In this document: piece after piece, positions 17,026 through 25,349 of the stretch | Numbering within the stretch: the first letter of the stretch is position 1 | Layout of the letters: each line of letters opens with the position of its first letter | Made by a program: the position numbers and the translations under genes | Origin: Psychrobacter piscatorii | Lineage (GTDB): Bacteria > Pseudomonadota > Gammaproteobacteria > Pseudomonadales > Moraxellaceae | Direction: 5' to 3' | NCBI RefSeq assembly: GCF_001444505.1 | Contig: NZ_LNDJ01000065.1 | Location: forward strand, 1-35,580 | Length of the DNA: 35,580 nucleotides | Notes under the pieces: generated by a model | The model's input: the letters and a program-made list of their open reading frames with translations, nothing else | The model's database searches: none | What the model was told of the DNA's origin: nothing

Positions 17026-17059
17026 CTCCTCACCTTTTTTAAATCATCGTCAATGCGCT

Positions 17060-17890
17060 CTAATCATTTAGACCCAGCACATCTTGCATATCATATTGCC
17101 CAACGGCTTGCTCAGTCACCCAAGTTGCGGCACGTACAGCACCTGCGGCAAAGGTCATGCGCTCTCGTGCGCGGTGAGTGATCTCGACCACCTCACCATC
17201 TGCGATGAACATCACAGTATGATCGCCGACGATCTCTCCACCGCGTACAGCATGAATGCCAATCGTGCCCGACTCACGCTCACCTGTTTGTCCTTCGCGT
17301 CCGTAGATGGCAACGTCTTTTAGATTCTGTCCGCGCGCCTCTGCGACGGCTTCTGCCATCATATAGGCTGTCCCAGATGGCGCATCAATCTTGTGCTTAT
17401 GGTGTGCTTCGATGATTTCTACATCAGCATCATTGCCAAATGCTTTGGCTGCCATACCAAGTAGTTTCAATGACAGGTTAACGCCGGTTGAATAGTTACC
17501 TGCATAGACGATAGCGATTTTTTCACTGGCTTTTGCCAATACCTGCTCTTGCGCCTCATTAAATCCTGTCGTGCCAATGACCATCGCGACATTATGCTCG
17601 GCACAAACTTGCATGTTTTTTTCAGTCGCATCAGGCAAACTAAAATCAATCAGCACATCGATGTCATTAATTACAGCCTCTAGCTCGTCAACGATTTGCA
17701 CCTCTAAACGTCCGATAGCCGCCACCTCGCCTGCATCTGCGCCGACGAGACTAGATCCTTGGCGCTCAATCGCTGCATTCAGGATAGTCTTAGGATTATT
17801 TTGTACCGCTTCGATAAGCATACGACCCATACGACCACCTGCACCGATGACACCAACTTTGATGGTTTGTTCTGTTGTTTGTTGACTCAT
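17060..17890 (-). CDS. dapB: 4-hydroxy-tetrahydrodipicolinate reductase
   Basis: A 276-residue NAD(P)H enzyme of the lysine/meso-DAP pathway. The dinucleotide-binding loop VGVIGAGGRMGRM is at residues 12-24. IDFSLPDAT and GTTGF follow. The catalytic segment is EIIEAHHKHKIDAPSGTA, with the His pair, Lys and SGT substrate-binding residues. GIHAVRGGEIVGDHTVMF and ITHRARERMTFAAGAVRAA complete the fold. It lies between dnaJ and the secretin-like gene, all leftward. The dnaJ-dapB order is, from memory, shared with related gammaproteobacteria. The ATG has AAGGTAG upstream. Confidence 0.96.
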   Translation of the reverse strand: MSQQTTEQTIKVGVIGAGGRMGRMLIEAVQNNPKTILNAAIERQGSSLVGADAGEVAAIGRLEVQIVDELEAVINDIDVLIDFSLPDATEKNMQVCAEHNVAMVIGTTGFNEAQEQVLAKASEKIAIVYAGNYSTGVNLSLKLLGMAAKAFGNDADVEIIEAHHKHKIDAPSGTAYMMAEAVAEARGQNLKDVAIYGREGQTGERESGTIGIHAVRGGEIVGDHTVMFIADGEVVEITHRARERMTFAAGAVRAATWVTEQAVGQYDMQDVLGLND

Positions 17891-17989
17891 ATCGCTACCT
17901 TACATACTTTATATTTAGTGGGTTATTTTTGGATATCATTTATCGTCAGTTTAACAAATATCACTACCAGAGTGGTTTTTTATCAGCAC

Positions 17990-18029
17990 AAGAAAAAGCC
18001 CAAAGGTTTCATGTGAAACCTTTGGGCTT
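17990..18029 (-). terminator. dnaJ terminator containing a parS-like core
   Basis: Perfect 16-bp arms (17996-18011 and 18014-18029) with a two-base loop. On the minus strand the hairpin ends GGGCTTTTTCTT, a proper U tract, so it terminates dnaJ. The centre, GTTTCATGTGAAAC (18006-18019), differs from the ParB-site core by one base. Confidence 0.85.
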
Positions 18030-18074
18030 ACTTTCAGTATGGCTATCTAGCAACAGTCTGTCTTAGTTAAATAA

Positions 18075-19199
18075 TCAGTCAAACAAATCGCCAATCTTTT
18101 TAAAGAAGGATTTTTTATGTGGCGACTGCTGATGTTTACTGTCATCATCCAGTGTATCTTGGAACTGACGCAATAGATCTTTTTGCTCACGAGTCAGATT
18201 GACAGGGGTTTCGATGACCACACGGCAGATCAAGTCGCCTTTCATCGTGGTGCGTACTGGCGTCACGCCTTTGCCGCGTACACGCAGCAATTTGCCACTC
18301 TGCGTCCCTTCTGCCACTTTGATTTTTACTTTACCATCCAAGGTTGGGATTTCAACTTCTTTACCAAGTGCGGCATCCGTGATACTGACTGGCACATCCA
18401 TATAGAGGTCCGCGCCTTGACGAGTAAAGACGTTGTGCGGTTTGACACGTACTTCAACATACAAGTCGCCGTTCTGTACGCCTGCGGCGCCAGCTTCGCC
18501 TTCACCTGCCAGACGGACGCGATCACCATCATCGACGCCCGCTGGGATAGATACTTCTAGCGTGCGTGATTTGTCTTTGACGCCATTACCATGACAATCA
18601 GGGCAAGGGTTTTTGATTTGCTTACCAGAGCCGCCACACTGCGGACAAGTCTGCTGTACGGCAAAGAAACCTTGCTGCATGCGCACTTGACCCTGACCAT
18701 GACACATCTGACAGGTCACGACATCAGAGGCATCTTTGGCACCTTTACCATCACAAGTGTCACATGGCGCTGGCGCGGTGAAGCTGATTTCTTTTTTGCA
18801 GCCGCGTACTGCTTCTTCTAATGTCAGCTCGATCACATAGCGCAAGTCAGAGCCGCGACGCGAGCGCCCACCACCGCCGCCACGTGATTGGCCAAAGATA
18901 TCACCAAAGTTACCAAAAATATCGCCAAAGATGTCTTGGAAATTGCCGCCGCCTGCACCGCCACCCATGCCGTTTTCAAAGGCAGCATGACCCATGCGGT
19001 CATACGCTGAGCGCTTTTCTTCATCGCTCAGTACTTCATAAGCCATTGAGGCTTCTTTGAATTTGTCTTCAGAATCAGGGTCATCAGAGTTGCGATCTGG
19101 ATGATATTTCATGGCAAGCTTGCGGTAAGCTCGCTTAATCTCCTTGCTGTCAGCGGTCTTGCTGACACCTAATACTTCATAAAAATCGCGTTTACTCAT
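18075..19199 (-). CDS. dnaJ: molecular chaperone DnaJ
   Basis: A class I J-protein of 374 residues. The J-domain has HPD at 33-35. A Gly/Phe region with repeated FGD(I)FG follows at about 75-115. The zinc-finger domain has four repeats, [24 protein letters not shown] and CPDCHGNG. The C-terminal substrate domains are [14 protein letters not shown] and [20 protein letters not shown]. DnaJ loads unfolded clients on DnaK; dnaK and grpE are not in this window. The start has GGAG at the right distance. No sigma-32 promoter could be assigned with confidence in the upstream 350 bp. The gene is bracketed by two identical variant parS-like cores. Confidence 0.97.
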   Translation of the reverse strand: MSKRDFYEVLGVSKTADSKEIKRAYRKLAMKYHPDRNSDDPDSEDKFKEASMAYEVLSDEEKRSAYDRMGHAAFENGMGGGAGGGNFQDIFGDIFGNFGDIFGQSRGGGGGRSRRGSDLRYVIELTLEEAVRGCKKEISFTAPAPCDTCDGKGAKDASDVVTCQMCHGQGQVRMQQGFFAVQQTCPQCGGSGKQIKNPCPDCHGNGVKDKSRTLEVSIPAGVDDGDRVRLAGEGEAGAAGVQNGDLYVEVRVKPHNVFTRQGADLYMDVPVSITDAALGKEVEIPTLDGKVKIKVAEGTQSGKLLRVRGKGVTPVRTTMKGDLICRVVIETPVNLTREQKDLLRQFQDTLDDDSKHQQSPHKKSFFKKIGDLFD

Positions 19200-19513
19200 T
19201 GTTTCTCCTATCGTCTTCGTAGCACCACCAGCTCGTCAGTTCATTAGCTTTGATCAGCTTTTACCATTAACGGCCTTCATCTCATACACAATCACACAGC
19301 AACGTTTCATGTGAAACATGGCAAACCACAATGTCACAGGATGATAATATGTGCATGTAACGAAAAATACGGTGGGGGCTACTTAGCCAAATCAATTATA
19401 AAAAGTTTGCGCTATTTATGGAGATGGTCTGCTGATTTATCAAGCGCTTAAGTCATGAAATTCTTAGTTAGGGCAGTTAGGTTGCGATATACACGATTTA
19501 TTAAGATTACTAC
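19200..19513. promoter_or_regulatory. divergent region upstream of dnaJ with a parS-like core
   Basis: No gene is present. GTTTCATGTGAAAC at 19304-19317 is the same one-base variant of the ParB core as in the dnaJ terminator, within the 16-mer CGTTTCATGTGAAACA (19303-19318). The dnaJ promoter should lie here. The rest is unremarkable AT-rich sequence. Confidence 0.5.
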
Positions 19514-19553
19514 AAAGCTTTTCATACCTGAATAAAGCTTTTCATACCTGAAT
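19514..19553. repeat. perfect tandem duplication of a 20-bp unit
   Basis: AAAGCTTTTCATACCTGAAT occurs twice head to tail (19514-19533, 19534-19553), and the next three bases begin a third copy. It ends 80 bp before the DUF2939 gene start, so it may duplicate part of its promoter or operator. Confidence 0.9.
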
Positions 19554-19633
19554 AATGACGAATCGTGCTAGTATTTATCGCCATATCTACGGTCATTTAT
19601 ACCCATGACGTTTGCGACAAGGTTCCCCGTCTT

Positions 19634-20284
19634 ATGAAAAAGCTGATTGTTTTATTAATCGTGATTGCCGTAGCAATCTATGCAGGCTCCCCTTACTACA
19701 GTGCTTATCAGCTCAAAAATGCTTATGATGCCAAAGACGGTGCCGCTATCGCAGCGACCATTGATTACGAGCAAGTGCGTCCAAGCATCCAACATCAGCT
19801 GACTGATCAATTTGCGACGACCATGACAAAGTACCCACTGATTGCTGAGCTGGGCGGAGACGCATTAACCCAAGCAGCCAACGGCTTTATCACAAAGGCC
19901 GTCGATGGTGCCATCACGCCGCAAAATATCGAAAAGGTCATTAACACTCAGGGTCAAGCCAATACAGCAACCAAAGAGCTGGCGGCGGCATGGGCCATCG
20001 CAAGCGATCAGGTCGATCTCAGAAACCTCATTCAAAGCTTGATCATGCAGCGCGGCGATGTCGATGCTGTGGTCAAGAGCCAAATCCAGCAAGTCATGAA
20101 AAAACAAGCCGCGGAGCTTGAGCAACAAGCCGCTCAAGGCAACGATAGCGATAAGCCAGCACTGAGTTACTGCGGTATCAATTGCTTTGCTATCAGCGGT
20201 CAAGTCAAAGGCTATCCGCTCACGATAGAGATGCAGCGCCAAGGCTTGATTAAGTGGAAGATCGTCGATATTGTCTTGCCATAA
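19634..20284 (+). CDS. DUF2939 domain protein, membrane-anchored
   Basis: About 216 residues. The N-terminus MKKLIVLLIVIAVAIYAG is a single hydrophobic segment (signal anchor). The DUF2939 pattern follows: SPYYSAYQLKNAYDAKDGAAIAATIDYEQVRPSIQHQL. The remainder is mostly helical with a Gln-rich stretch (KKQAAELEQQAAQ) and ends in a small beta region, LSYCGINCFAISGQVKGYPL, containing two cysteines. ATG 19634 begins the homologous part; the open frame extends 23 codons further upstream without homology. The function of DUF2939 is not known. It stands alone between a tandem repeat and its own terminator. Confidence 0.8.
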   Translation: MKKLIVLLIVIAVAIYAGSPYYSAYQLKNAYDAKDGAAIAATIDYEQVRPSIQHQLTDQFATTMTKYPLIAELGGDALTQAANGFITKAVDGAITPQNIEKVINTQGQANTATKELAAAWAIASDQVDLRNLIQSLIMQRGDVDAVVKSQIQQVMKKQAAELEQQAAQGNDSDKPALSYCGINCFAISGQVKGYPLTIEMQRQGLIKWKIVDIVLP

Positions 20285-20333
20285 ACAAGTTGAGACCGCT
20301 TTTGATATTCAACATTTTGATGAGTCAAACGAT

Positions 20334-20372
20334 AAAAACCGCTCTATGAATCAGCTCATAAAGCGGTTTTTT
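20334..20372 (+). terminator. terminator of the DUF2939 gene
   Basis: AAAACCGCT / AGCGGTTTT arms with an inner TATGA/TCATA stem, then T6. Confidence 0.9.
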
Positions 20373-20424
20373 GTGGCGTGATTTAAAACCTTTATTCACT
20401 AAAATGTGAACGACACCAATGTGA

Positions 20425-21489
20425 TTATTCGATACCTAAAAATTCTAAAAACTCAGGACTCCCGAAGCTTGCTTGATATAGTACGCCGTCTTCACGGTAA
20501 ATGGCAGGCGTTGCTATCACTGCCAGTCCAGCGGCTTTTTCGCGATTGGGCGTCACGTGGTCGGCGCTGCAATTTGCTGATGCAGGTGTCATCTCTCCTT
20601 GTAGCATCGCCTTATCAAATGCCTGACGACGACTGCTCTCGCTATCTTGGCACCAGATACCGCGCATTTGCTCAGGGGACTGCTCGTATATCGGATAGCC
20701 AATGATTTTTACCGTCACACCTTTGGCATTGAGCATGGATATTTGCTGATGAAATCGACGGCAATACGGGCAATTGACGTCATCAGCCACATAGATCACC
20801 GCCCTCTCAGGACTGGTCGCTGGATAAGTCATCAGCTGGCTTTCATCCAATGTCGCAAACACCGATTGATTTTTGCGCCGTTCAAACTTCTCATCGAGTC
20901 CGATAAATTGGCCATTTTCGATCACTGATATCTCACCATCAGTGATGTACTGCGCATCATCCGATAATAAGAAAGGCACCCCTTCTAGCGTTGCGCCCCA
21001 AATCACGCCCGGTACAGCCGTATAAAAGAACGGCGTTTTGGCGCTCATGTTTTTGAGCGCACGCGTATTTTTGAGCAGCGCCGATTTGACTGCTGCACTG
21101 ACAGGCTTGCCTACCTGCGCACTCGTGCTGCGTACTAGTGTTTTGGTCACTACCCGCTTGCTTGGATTCTTTTTTAACTCACCTTGGATGACATAGCGAC
21201 CGTCTTCGGTGATGTGCAATGGCGGCTGTTCAGCCAAGTTTACCTGATACATATTGGGTAATTTGGACGGCGCAATGGAGGTAATCTGCGTTTTGATACC
21301 GGCTTGGGTCAGCACTTGGCGCAACCGCTTATCGACCGTTGCACTTACCGCTTTGCTCGTCTGCATGCTTTGATTGTTTTGATTCAATTGAGTGCGCGTC
21401 GCATCCGCTGAGTTTGACTGAGCACAAGCCGTGGTTGCGAGTAGCACAAGGCTAATCAGGCTTACCGAATTAAAGGCAAATAGTTTCAC
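20425..21489 (-). CDS. DsbC-like thiol:disulfide interchange protein with an extra N-domain
   Basis: A periplasmic disulfide isomerase-like protein of 354 residues. The signal peptide ends near TACA-QS. Residues about 50-118 match a DsbC dimerisation domain (LTQAGIKTQITSIAPSKLPNMY, LHITEDGRYVIQGEL). Residues about 150-215 look like a second, diverged copy (PGVIWGATLEGVPFLLSDDAQYITDGEI). The thioredoxin-fold domain has CPYC (240-243) in a YVADDVNCPYCRRFH context, MRGIWCQDSESSRRQAFDKAML and a cis-Pro at ATPAIYRED. E. coli DsbC has 236 residues, so the extra ~100 are the duplicated domain. The start codon is GTG with GAGG upstream. DsbD, which would reduce it, is not visible here. Confidence 0.85.
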   Translation of the reverse strand: MKLFAFNSVSLISLVLLATTACAQSNSADATRTQLNQNNQSMQTSKAVSATVDKRLRQVLTQAGIKTQITSIAPSKLPNMYQVNLAEQPPLHITEDGRYVIQGELKKNPSKRVVTKTLVRSTSAQVGKPVSAAVKSALLKNTRALKNMSAKTPFFYTAVPGVIWGATLEGVPFLLSDDAQYITDGEISVIENGQFIGLDEKFERRKNQSVFATLDESQLMTYPATSPERAVIYVADDVNCPYCRRFHQQISMLNAKGVTVKIIGYPIYEQSPEQMRGIWCQDSESSRRQAFDKAMLQGEMTPASANCSADHVTPNREKAAGLAVIATPAIYREDGVLYQASFGSPEFLEFLGIE

Positions 21490-21821
21490 AAAAGCAGTCC
21501 TCGTTAATGATTTATAAATTTTTTACTTCATAATATCCATCTTGATTGATCATCATAATATTATGTAAAAAAATAGATTGAGATATCAGACAGACTGTAT
21601 CATAAGCAAGGTTTACACAAATGATTAGCGGCGCAATTTTGCAAAATGGCTACCCAGCTTTAAGAGATCGGCAACACCGGTAGATGGTAGAACAAACAGA
21701 TAATAGATACGAAGGCAAATCAGCAGACAACAAAAAGCAGCACACGGTGTCGTGGCTGCTGATGAATTTAAAATAATAACTTAAACAGTAGTATGGATGC
21801 GCATACTACAGCAGTCAGAGA
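21490..21821. other. intergenic region, dsbC-like promoter and rsuA terminator
   Basis: There is no gene in this 332-bp gap. At 21732-21760 on the minus strand, AGCAGC-CACG / CGTG-GCTGCT with one bulged T and a following T5 forms a good intrinsic terminator for rsuA. The left part should contain the promoter of the DsbC-like gene; no clear hexamers were assigned. Confidence 0.6.
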
Positions 21822-22526
21822 CTAGAACTTGGCGACTTCTTCTGGCGTTAAGAAACGACTGTCGCCTTTTTCTAGGCCGTCTAGATTGATATGACCGATA
21901 CTGGCGCGGTGCAGCTCCGTCACTCTATTGCCAAAGTAACCCATCATGCGTTTGACTTGATGGTATTTGCCCTGCTCTAGTGTCAGACGGGCGTGTGTCT
22001 CATCGATGAACTCAAGCGTAGCAGGTTTGGTCGGCTCATAGTCGCCTTCTAATAAGATACCTTCAGCGACTTTTCTCACGGCTTTTTCTTGGGCATCGCT
22101 ATCCATCGGCGATGCTAGGGTCAGCTCATAGACCTTGGCGTGCTCATGTTTAGGACTGGTGACACGGTGTAGCCAGCCGCCATCATCACTCATGAGTAGC
22201 GCGCCGGTGGTGTCGACATCGAGACGACCAGCGATACGCAAGCTGCCCAGTTCTGGTACGGCAATCAGCTCAGTGACGATTGGGTATTCTTTGGCTTTTA
22301 GCGTACACTCAAAGCCTTCAGGTTTGTACAGCAAGATATAGCGATTGCCTGTTGCAACTGACAGCGGCTCGCCTGCCCACATCACCTCATCGTTGATGAC
22401 ATCGACATGTAGGCCTGGGTCTTTGACCACTTGATCGTTGACGGTGATCTCGCCGGCGTGCATGATCTTTTTTGATTCTTTACGCGACAGCTCGGTGGCT
22501 TTACTAATGAATTTATCTAAACGCAT
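21822..22526 (-). CDS. rsuA: 16S rRNA pseudouridine(516) synthase RsuA
   Basis: A protein of about 234 residues (E. coli RsuA 231). The N-terminal S4 RNA-binding domain is MRLDKFISKATELSRKESKKIM with ITVNDQVV. The catalytic domain has AGRLDVDTTG with the essential Asp, VTSPKHEHAKVYELTL, LEQGKYHQVKRMMGYFGNRVTELHRASIGHINL and a terminal LTPEE. These place it with RsuA rather than RluB, RluE or RluF. ATG 22526 is taken as the start because the family begins MRLDKF; an ATG five codons earlier exists and neither has a strong SD. It is transcribed leftward and divergent from yigZ. Confidence 0.88.
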   Translation of the reverse strand: MRLDKFISKATELSRKESKKIMHAGEITVNDQVVKDPGLHVDVINDEVMWAGEPLSVATGNRYILLYKPEGFECTLKAKEYPIVTELIAVPELGSLRIAGRLDVDTTGALLMSDDGGWLHRVTSPKHEHAKVYELTLASPMDSDAQEKAVRKVAEGILLEGDYEPTKPATLEFIDETHARLTLEQGKYHQVKRMMGYFGNRVTELHRASIGHINLDGLEKGDSRFLTPEEVAKF

Positions 22527-22723
22527 ACTATTTACTACCATCGGTTTTATGATACCAGCCCTAAATCAGAAACTAACGACACCAGCACTCAGCCATGAGC
22601 GCCTCGTTATCTTCGATGGTTAGAAATGGTACTATAATGAAAAATAAAATGGATACTGCGGCCAATACGGACGACAGTGACAGTTAGCTAAGTTTACCAT
22701 ATCCAACCTAAGCCTGATGAAAT

Positions 22724-23326
22724 ATGAGCTATCAAACCCTAAAACGCGCCGTCACCGCGCGCCTAGAAATTAAGAAATCTGAGTTTATTGCTTACGCGTA
22801 TCCGGTGATCTCGCGTGAAGAGGCTATGTTTCACGTGGAACAACTGCGCGAGCGATATCCAGATGCACGGCATTTTTGCTGGGGCTACATCATTGGTGAC
22901 CCTGACAATACGACTAGCGCAGGTTTCGATGATGACGGCGAGCCAAGCGGCACCGCAGGCAGACCAATATTAAATGTCTTGCAGCACAAGTCCATCGGCA
23001 ATGTCATCATCATCGTGGTGCGGTATTTCGGTGGTATCAAGCTGGGCGCTGGTGGTCTGACGCGCGCTTATGCAGGCTCCGCCCAAGCAGCGGTCGATGA
23101 GATGACATTGAACCCGTATATACCCATGGCACAGATTCAGATACTCGCAGAGTTCGCGACTGAAGCACAGTGCCGCTATATGATAGAGAGCTTGGACGGT
23201 CATATTGTTGATGTCGCCTACAGTAAACAAGTCACGCTGACCGCAACACTGGCACAGGCAGATATCGAGAGTCTAAAAGAGCGGCTGGCTATGGATGGTC
23301 GTGTATTGGATCAGCCAGAAGTCTAG
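22724..23326 (+). CDS. yigZ: YigZ / IMPACT-family protein
   Basis: A 200-residue cytosolic protein of the UPF0029/IMPACT family. The N-terminal domain has EIKKSEFIAYAYPVISREEA, ARHFCWGYIIGD, FDDDGEPSGTAGRPIL and VVRYFGGIKLGAGGLTRAYAGSA, all diagnostic. A smaller C-terminal ferredoxin-like domain (DUF1949 type) follows. The family is linked to translation in eukaryotes; the bacterial role is not established. A TATAAT at 22633-22638 may be its -10. A near-perfect ParB site lies in the coding sequence at codons for MFHVEQ (22827-22842). Confidence 0.93.
   Translation: MSYQTLKRAVTARLEIKKSEFIAYAYPVISREEAMFHVEQLRERYPDARHFCWGYIIGDPDNTTSAGFDDDGEPSGTAGRPILNVLQHKSIGNVIIIVVRYFGGIKLGAGGLTRAYAGSAQAAVDEMTLNPYIPMAQIQILAEFATEAQCRYMIESLDGHIVDVAYSKQVTLTATLAQADIESLKERLAMDGRVLDQPEV
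22827..22842. promoter_or_regulatory. parS: parS-like ParB binding site inside yigZ
   Basis: TGTTTCACGTGGAACA. Its reverse complement, TGTTCCACGTGAAACA, fits the classical chromosomal consensus TGTTNCACGTGAAACA at every position. It differs from a perfect palindrome only at one symmetric pair, as natural sites often do. It encodes FHVE in a non-catalytic helix of YigZ. Confidence 0.82.
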
Positions 23327-23664
23327 AAGAAACTGATTAACCTTTCTCATTAGCCGCTTAGATATAGTAGAACCTCAATAAAATTGATACAGCATAGGAG
23401 ACGCGCTTGATTAAATGCTACTTTTCTTGCTTGCTGTGACTGCGTCTCCAGAGGCTGCGAAAAATAGCGTTTAATCTTGCTATACCATTTTTATAATGGT
23501 TTCTCTATAGTTGTATTCAGTCGCCATTTATTAGCTTGTCAGCCATTTTCAGTAATCATGCGTCCACTGAAAATCATTGGTTTTTACAGATACTGGCGTT
23601 ATGATAAAAAACCCTTACCACGCTACTTTTTTGTTTTTCCACGATCATTAAATAAGACCAAAAT
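23327..23664. other. gene-free region with inverted repeats upstream of yheT
   Basis: No gene is supported. GGAGACGC (23397-23404) and GCGTCTCC (23442-23449) form 8-bp arms around a 37-base loop. A smaller hairpin ACCATT-TTTAT-AATGGT lies at 23484-23500. The block has no coding signal, is not a terminator (no T tract) and could be a small extragenic repeat element or the footprint of a structured RNA. Rightward open frames in the rest have no recognisable content. Confidence 0.4.
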
Positions 23665-24714
23665 ATGTCAACCTCAACCAAACCTTTTTCTCCAACGCCT
23701 TTTAAGCCGCCCTTTTGGCTGACCAATCCACATTTGCAAAGCATCCTGCCCAAGTTTTTTGCGCCAAAAGCACCCACCTATCGCCGCGAAGTCGAAAAAG
23801 ACTCTTTGGATGAAAGCGATATTGCCTACGATTTTTATGATGCGCATCCAGTAGACACATCAAAAAACGGCGCGCTTGAGCAAACGCCATTGATTGTCTT
23901 ATTCCATGGCATGGAAGGCAGTAGCGACAGCCATTATGCGCGCGCCTTGGCTTACCAGATGCACGCGCAAGGTTGGCACTTCGTGGTGGCACATTTTCGC
24001 AGTTGCGGCGGTATTCCTGCTAATGGCAGAGTTTTTTATAATGCGGGTGATACCGATGAAGTGCATCACGCGCTACAAAATCTAAAGCAGCAATATGCCA
24101 ATATCTATGCAGTCGGTGTCTCTTTAGGTGGCAATGCACTGGCAAAATATATGGGCGAATACGAAGACAAGGTTCTTTGTAAAGGTGCCGTAGTTATCTC
24201 CGCCCCTGTTGATATGTCATCAGCGGCGCTTAGTATGCATAGCTTTTTAAGTCATCGCATTTATACGCCTTATTTGCTTAATCCAATTATCAAAAAAGCC
24301 TTGGCCAACGATATTACTCAAGAGGAGATCGACTCGATCAAAGCGGTCAATCGCATCAGTGATTTTGATGATATCTTTACCGCGCCGCGTCATGGCTACC
24401 GCTCTAACAACCACTACTATCAAGCCTCGTCCGCCCTTCCCTATTTGATCAAAGTGACCAAGCCTTTATTACTCATCAGTGCAAAGGACGATCCGTTTAT
24501 TGGCTTTACCGCGACACCAAACGATGTCTCTGATAGCGTCACTATCTTAGATACTGAGCACGGTGGACATATCGGCTATTTGCGTTATCGCTCAGATAAA
24601 GGTCGAGCCAAAAATAATACTAATGGCAATTCTTCAAAATTTGATATCAACTGGATACCCGAAACGGTGAGTGCGTACTTCAATTGGATTGGGGTCGAGT
24701 CACGTAAAAAATAG
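23665..24714 (+). CDS. yheT: YheT-family alpha/beta hydrolase
   Basis: A 349-residue hydrolase of the AB-hydrolase/EMB8 family, matching E. coli YheT throughout: FWLTNPHLQSILPK at the N-terminus, LFHGMEGSSDSHYARAL, VVAHFRSCGG, NAGDTDEV, nucleophile motif GVSLGGNALAKYMGE, FDDIFTAPRHGY and LLISAKDDPF. Near the end, TEHGGHIGY carries the catalytic His. Substrate is unknown; related proteins act as esterases or lipases. In E. coli yheT neighbours yheS, but here they are 16 kb apart. The thioesterase gene starts 74 bp downstream with no terminator, so an operon is likely. The start ATG lacks a strong SD. Confidence 0.9.
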   Translation: MSTSTKPFSPTPFKPPFWLTNPHLQSILPKFFAPKAPTYRREVEKDSLDESDIAYDFYDAHPVDTSKNGALEQTPLIVLFHGMEGSSDSHYARALAYQMHAQGWHFVVAHFRSCGGIPANGRVFYNAGDTDEVHHALQNLKQQYANIYAVGVSLGGNALAKYMGEYEDKVLCKGAVVISAPVDMSSAALSMHSFLSHRIYTPYLLNPIIKKALANDITQEEIDSIKAVNRISDFDDIFTAPRHGYRSNNHYYQASSALPYLIKVTKPLLLISAKDDPFIGFTATPNDVSDSVTILDTEHGGHIGYLRYRSDKGRAKNNTNGNSSKFDINWIPETVSAYFNWIGVESRKK

Positions 24715-24788
24715 GCCTAAGTAGCCCTGACAATAGCTCCTAATCTAACGATTTTTAATAATGCCCTTTAAACCTTCGAGACGACTTT

Positions 24789-25331
24789 ATGTACCCATTT
24801 ATCCGTTATGCCAGCACCATCGCTCATGCCGCCTTAAAAGCAAAAAAGGGCGATACCTTGACCCTAAAAGAAACCAGCGAGATCCAGTTTCGCTGTCGCC
24901 TGACGGATATCGATAATTTCTTGGAGATGAATAACGGTCGCGTATTCACGCTGTATGATTTGGGGCGTATGGACTTTGCCGTACGCACTGGGCTTGGCAA
25001 GCAGCTGATCAAACAGCGTTGGGGTCTGGTCATCGCTGGTAGTACTATCCAATATCGCAAGCGTATTCGTGCGTTTGACAAAGTCACGCTAAAAACCAAA
25101 ATCGTCGGTATCGATGCGCGCTGGCTCTATATCGAGCAATCCATGTGGGTCAAGGGCAAACCTTGCTCCTCTGCGTTACTGCGTACAGGCGTGACCAAAG
25201 CTGGACGAGTAATCGACACGGCACAGGTACTGGCAGCATTAGGACAGTCTGACTGGGACCTACCGCCAACCGGCTATGTCGCCGAATGGATAGAGAGTGA
25301 CGCTGATCGTCCATGGCCGCCGCAGGACTAG
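24789..25331 (+). CDS. hotdog-fold thioesterase (4HBT-like)
   Basis: A 180-residue protein of the acyl-CoA thioesterase / Them6-like group. Features are FRCRLTDIDNFLEMNNGRVFTLYDLGRMDFAVRTG, the hotdog central helix with the conserved DxxxHMNN-like pattern (here DNFLEMNNGR), then a strand-rich part, IAGSTIQYRKRIRAFDKVTLKTKIVGID, and WLYIEQSMWVKGKP. The natural acyl substrate cannot be deduced. It sits between yheT and a broken VOC gene, 18 bp upstream of the latter, in an apparent three-gene unit. Confidence 0.78.
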   Translation: MYPFIRYASTIAHAALKAKKGDTLTLKETSEIQFRCRLTDIDNFLEMNNGRVFTLYDLGRMDFAVRTGLGKQLIKQRWGLVIAGSTIQYRKRIRAFDKVTLKTKIVGIDARWLYIEQSMWVKGKPCSSALLRTGVTKAGRVIDTAQVLAALGQSDWDLPPTGYVAEWIESDADRPWPPQD

Positions 25332-25349
25332 GATTGAGTAAGGATACTT

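Noticed and set aside
18881..18900. Another CACGTG hexamer, inside dnaJ
   Set aside because: Flanks do not extend the ParB palindrome (no GTTT/AAAC arms); chance hexamer.
19565..19633. N-terminal 23-codon extension of the DUF2939 protein
   Set aside because: Non-homologous, and the downstream ATG at 19634 gives a classical signal anchor.
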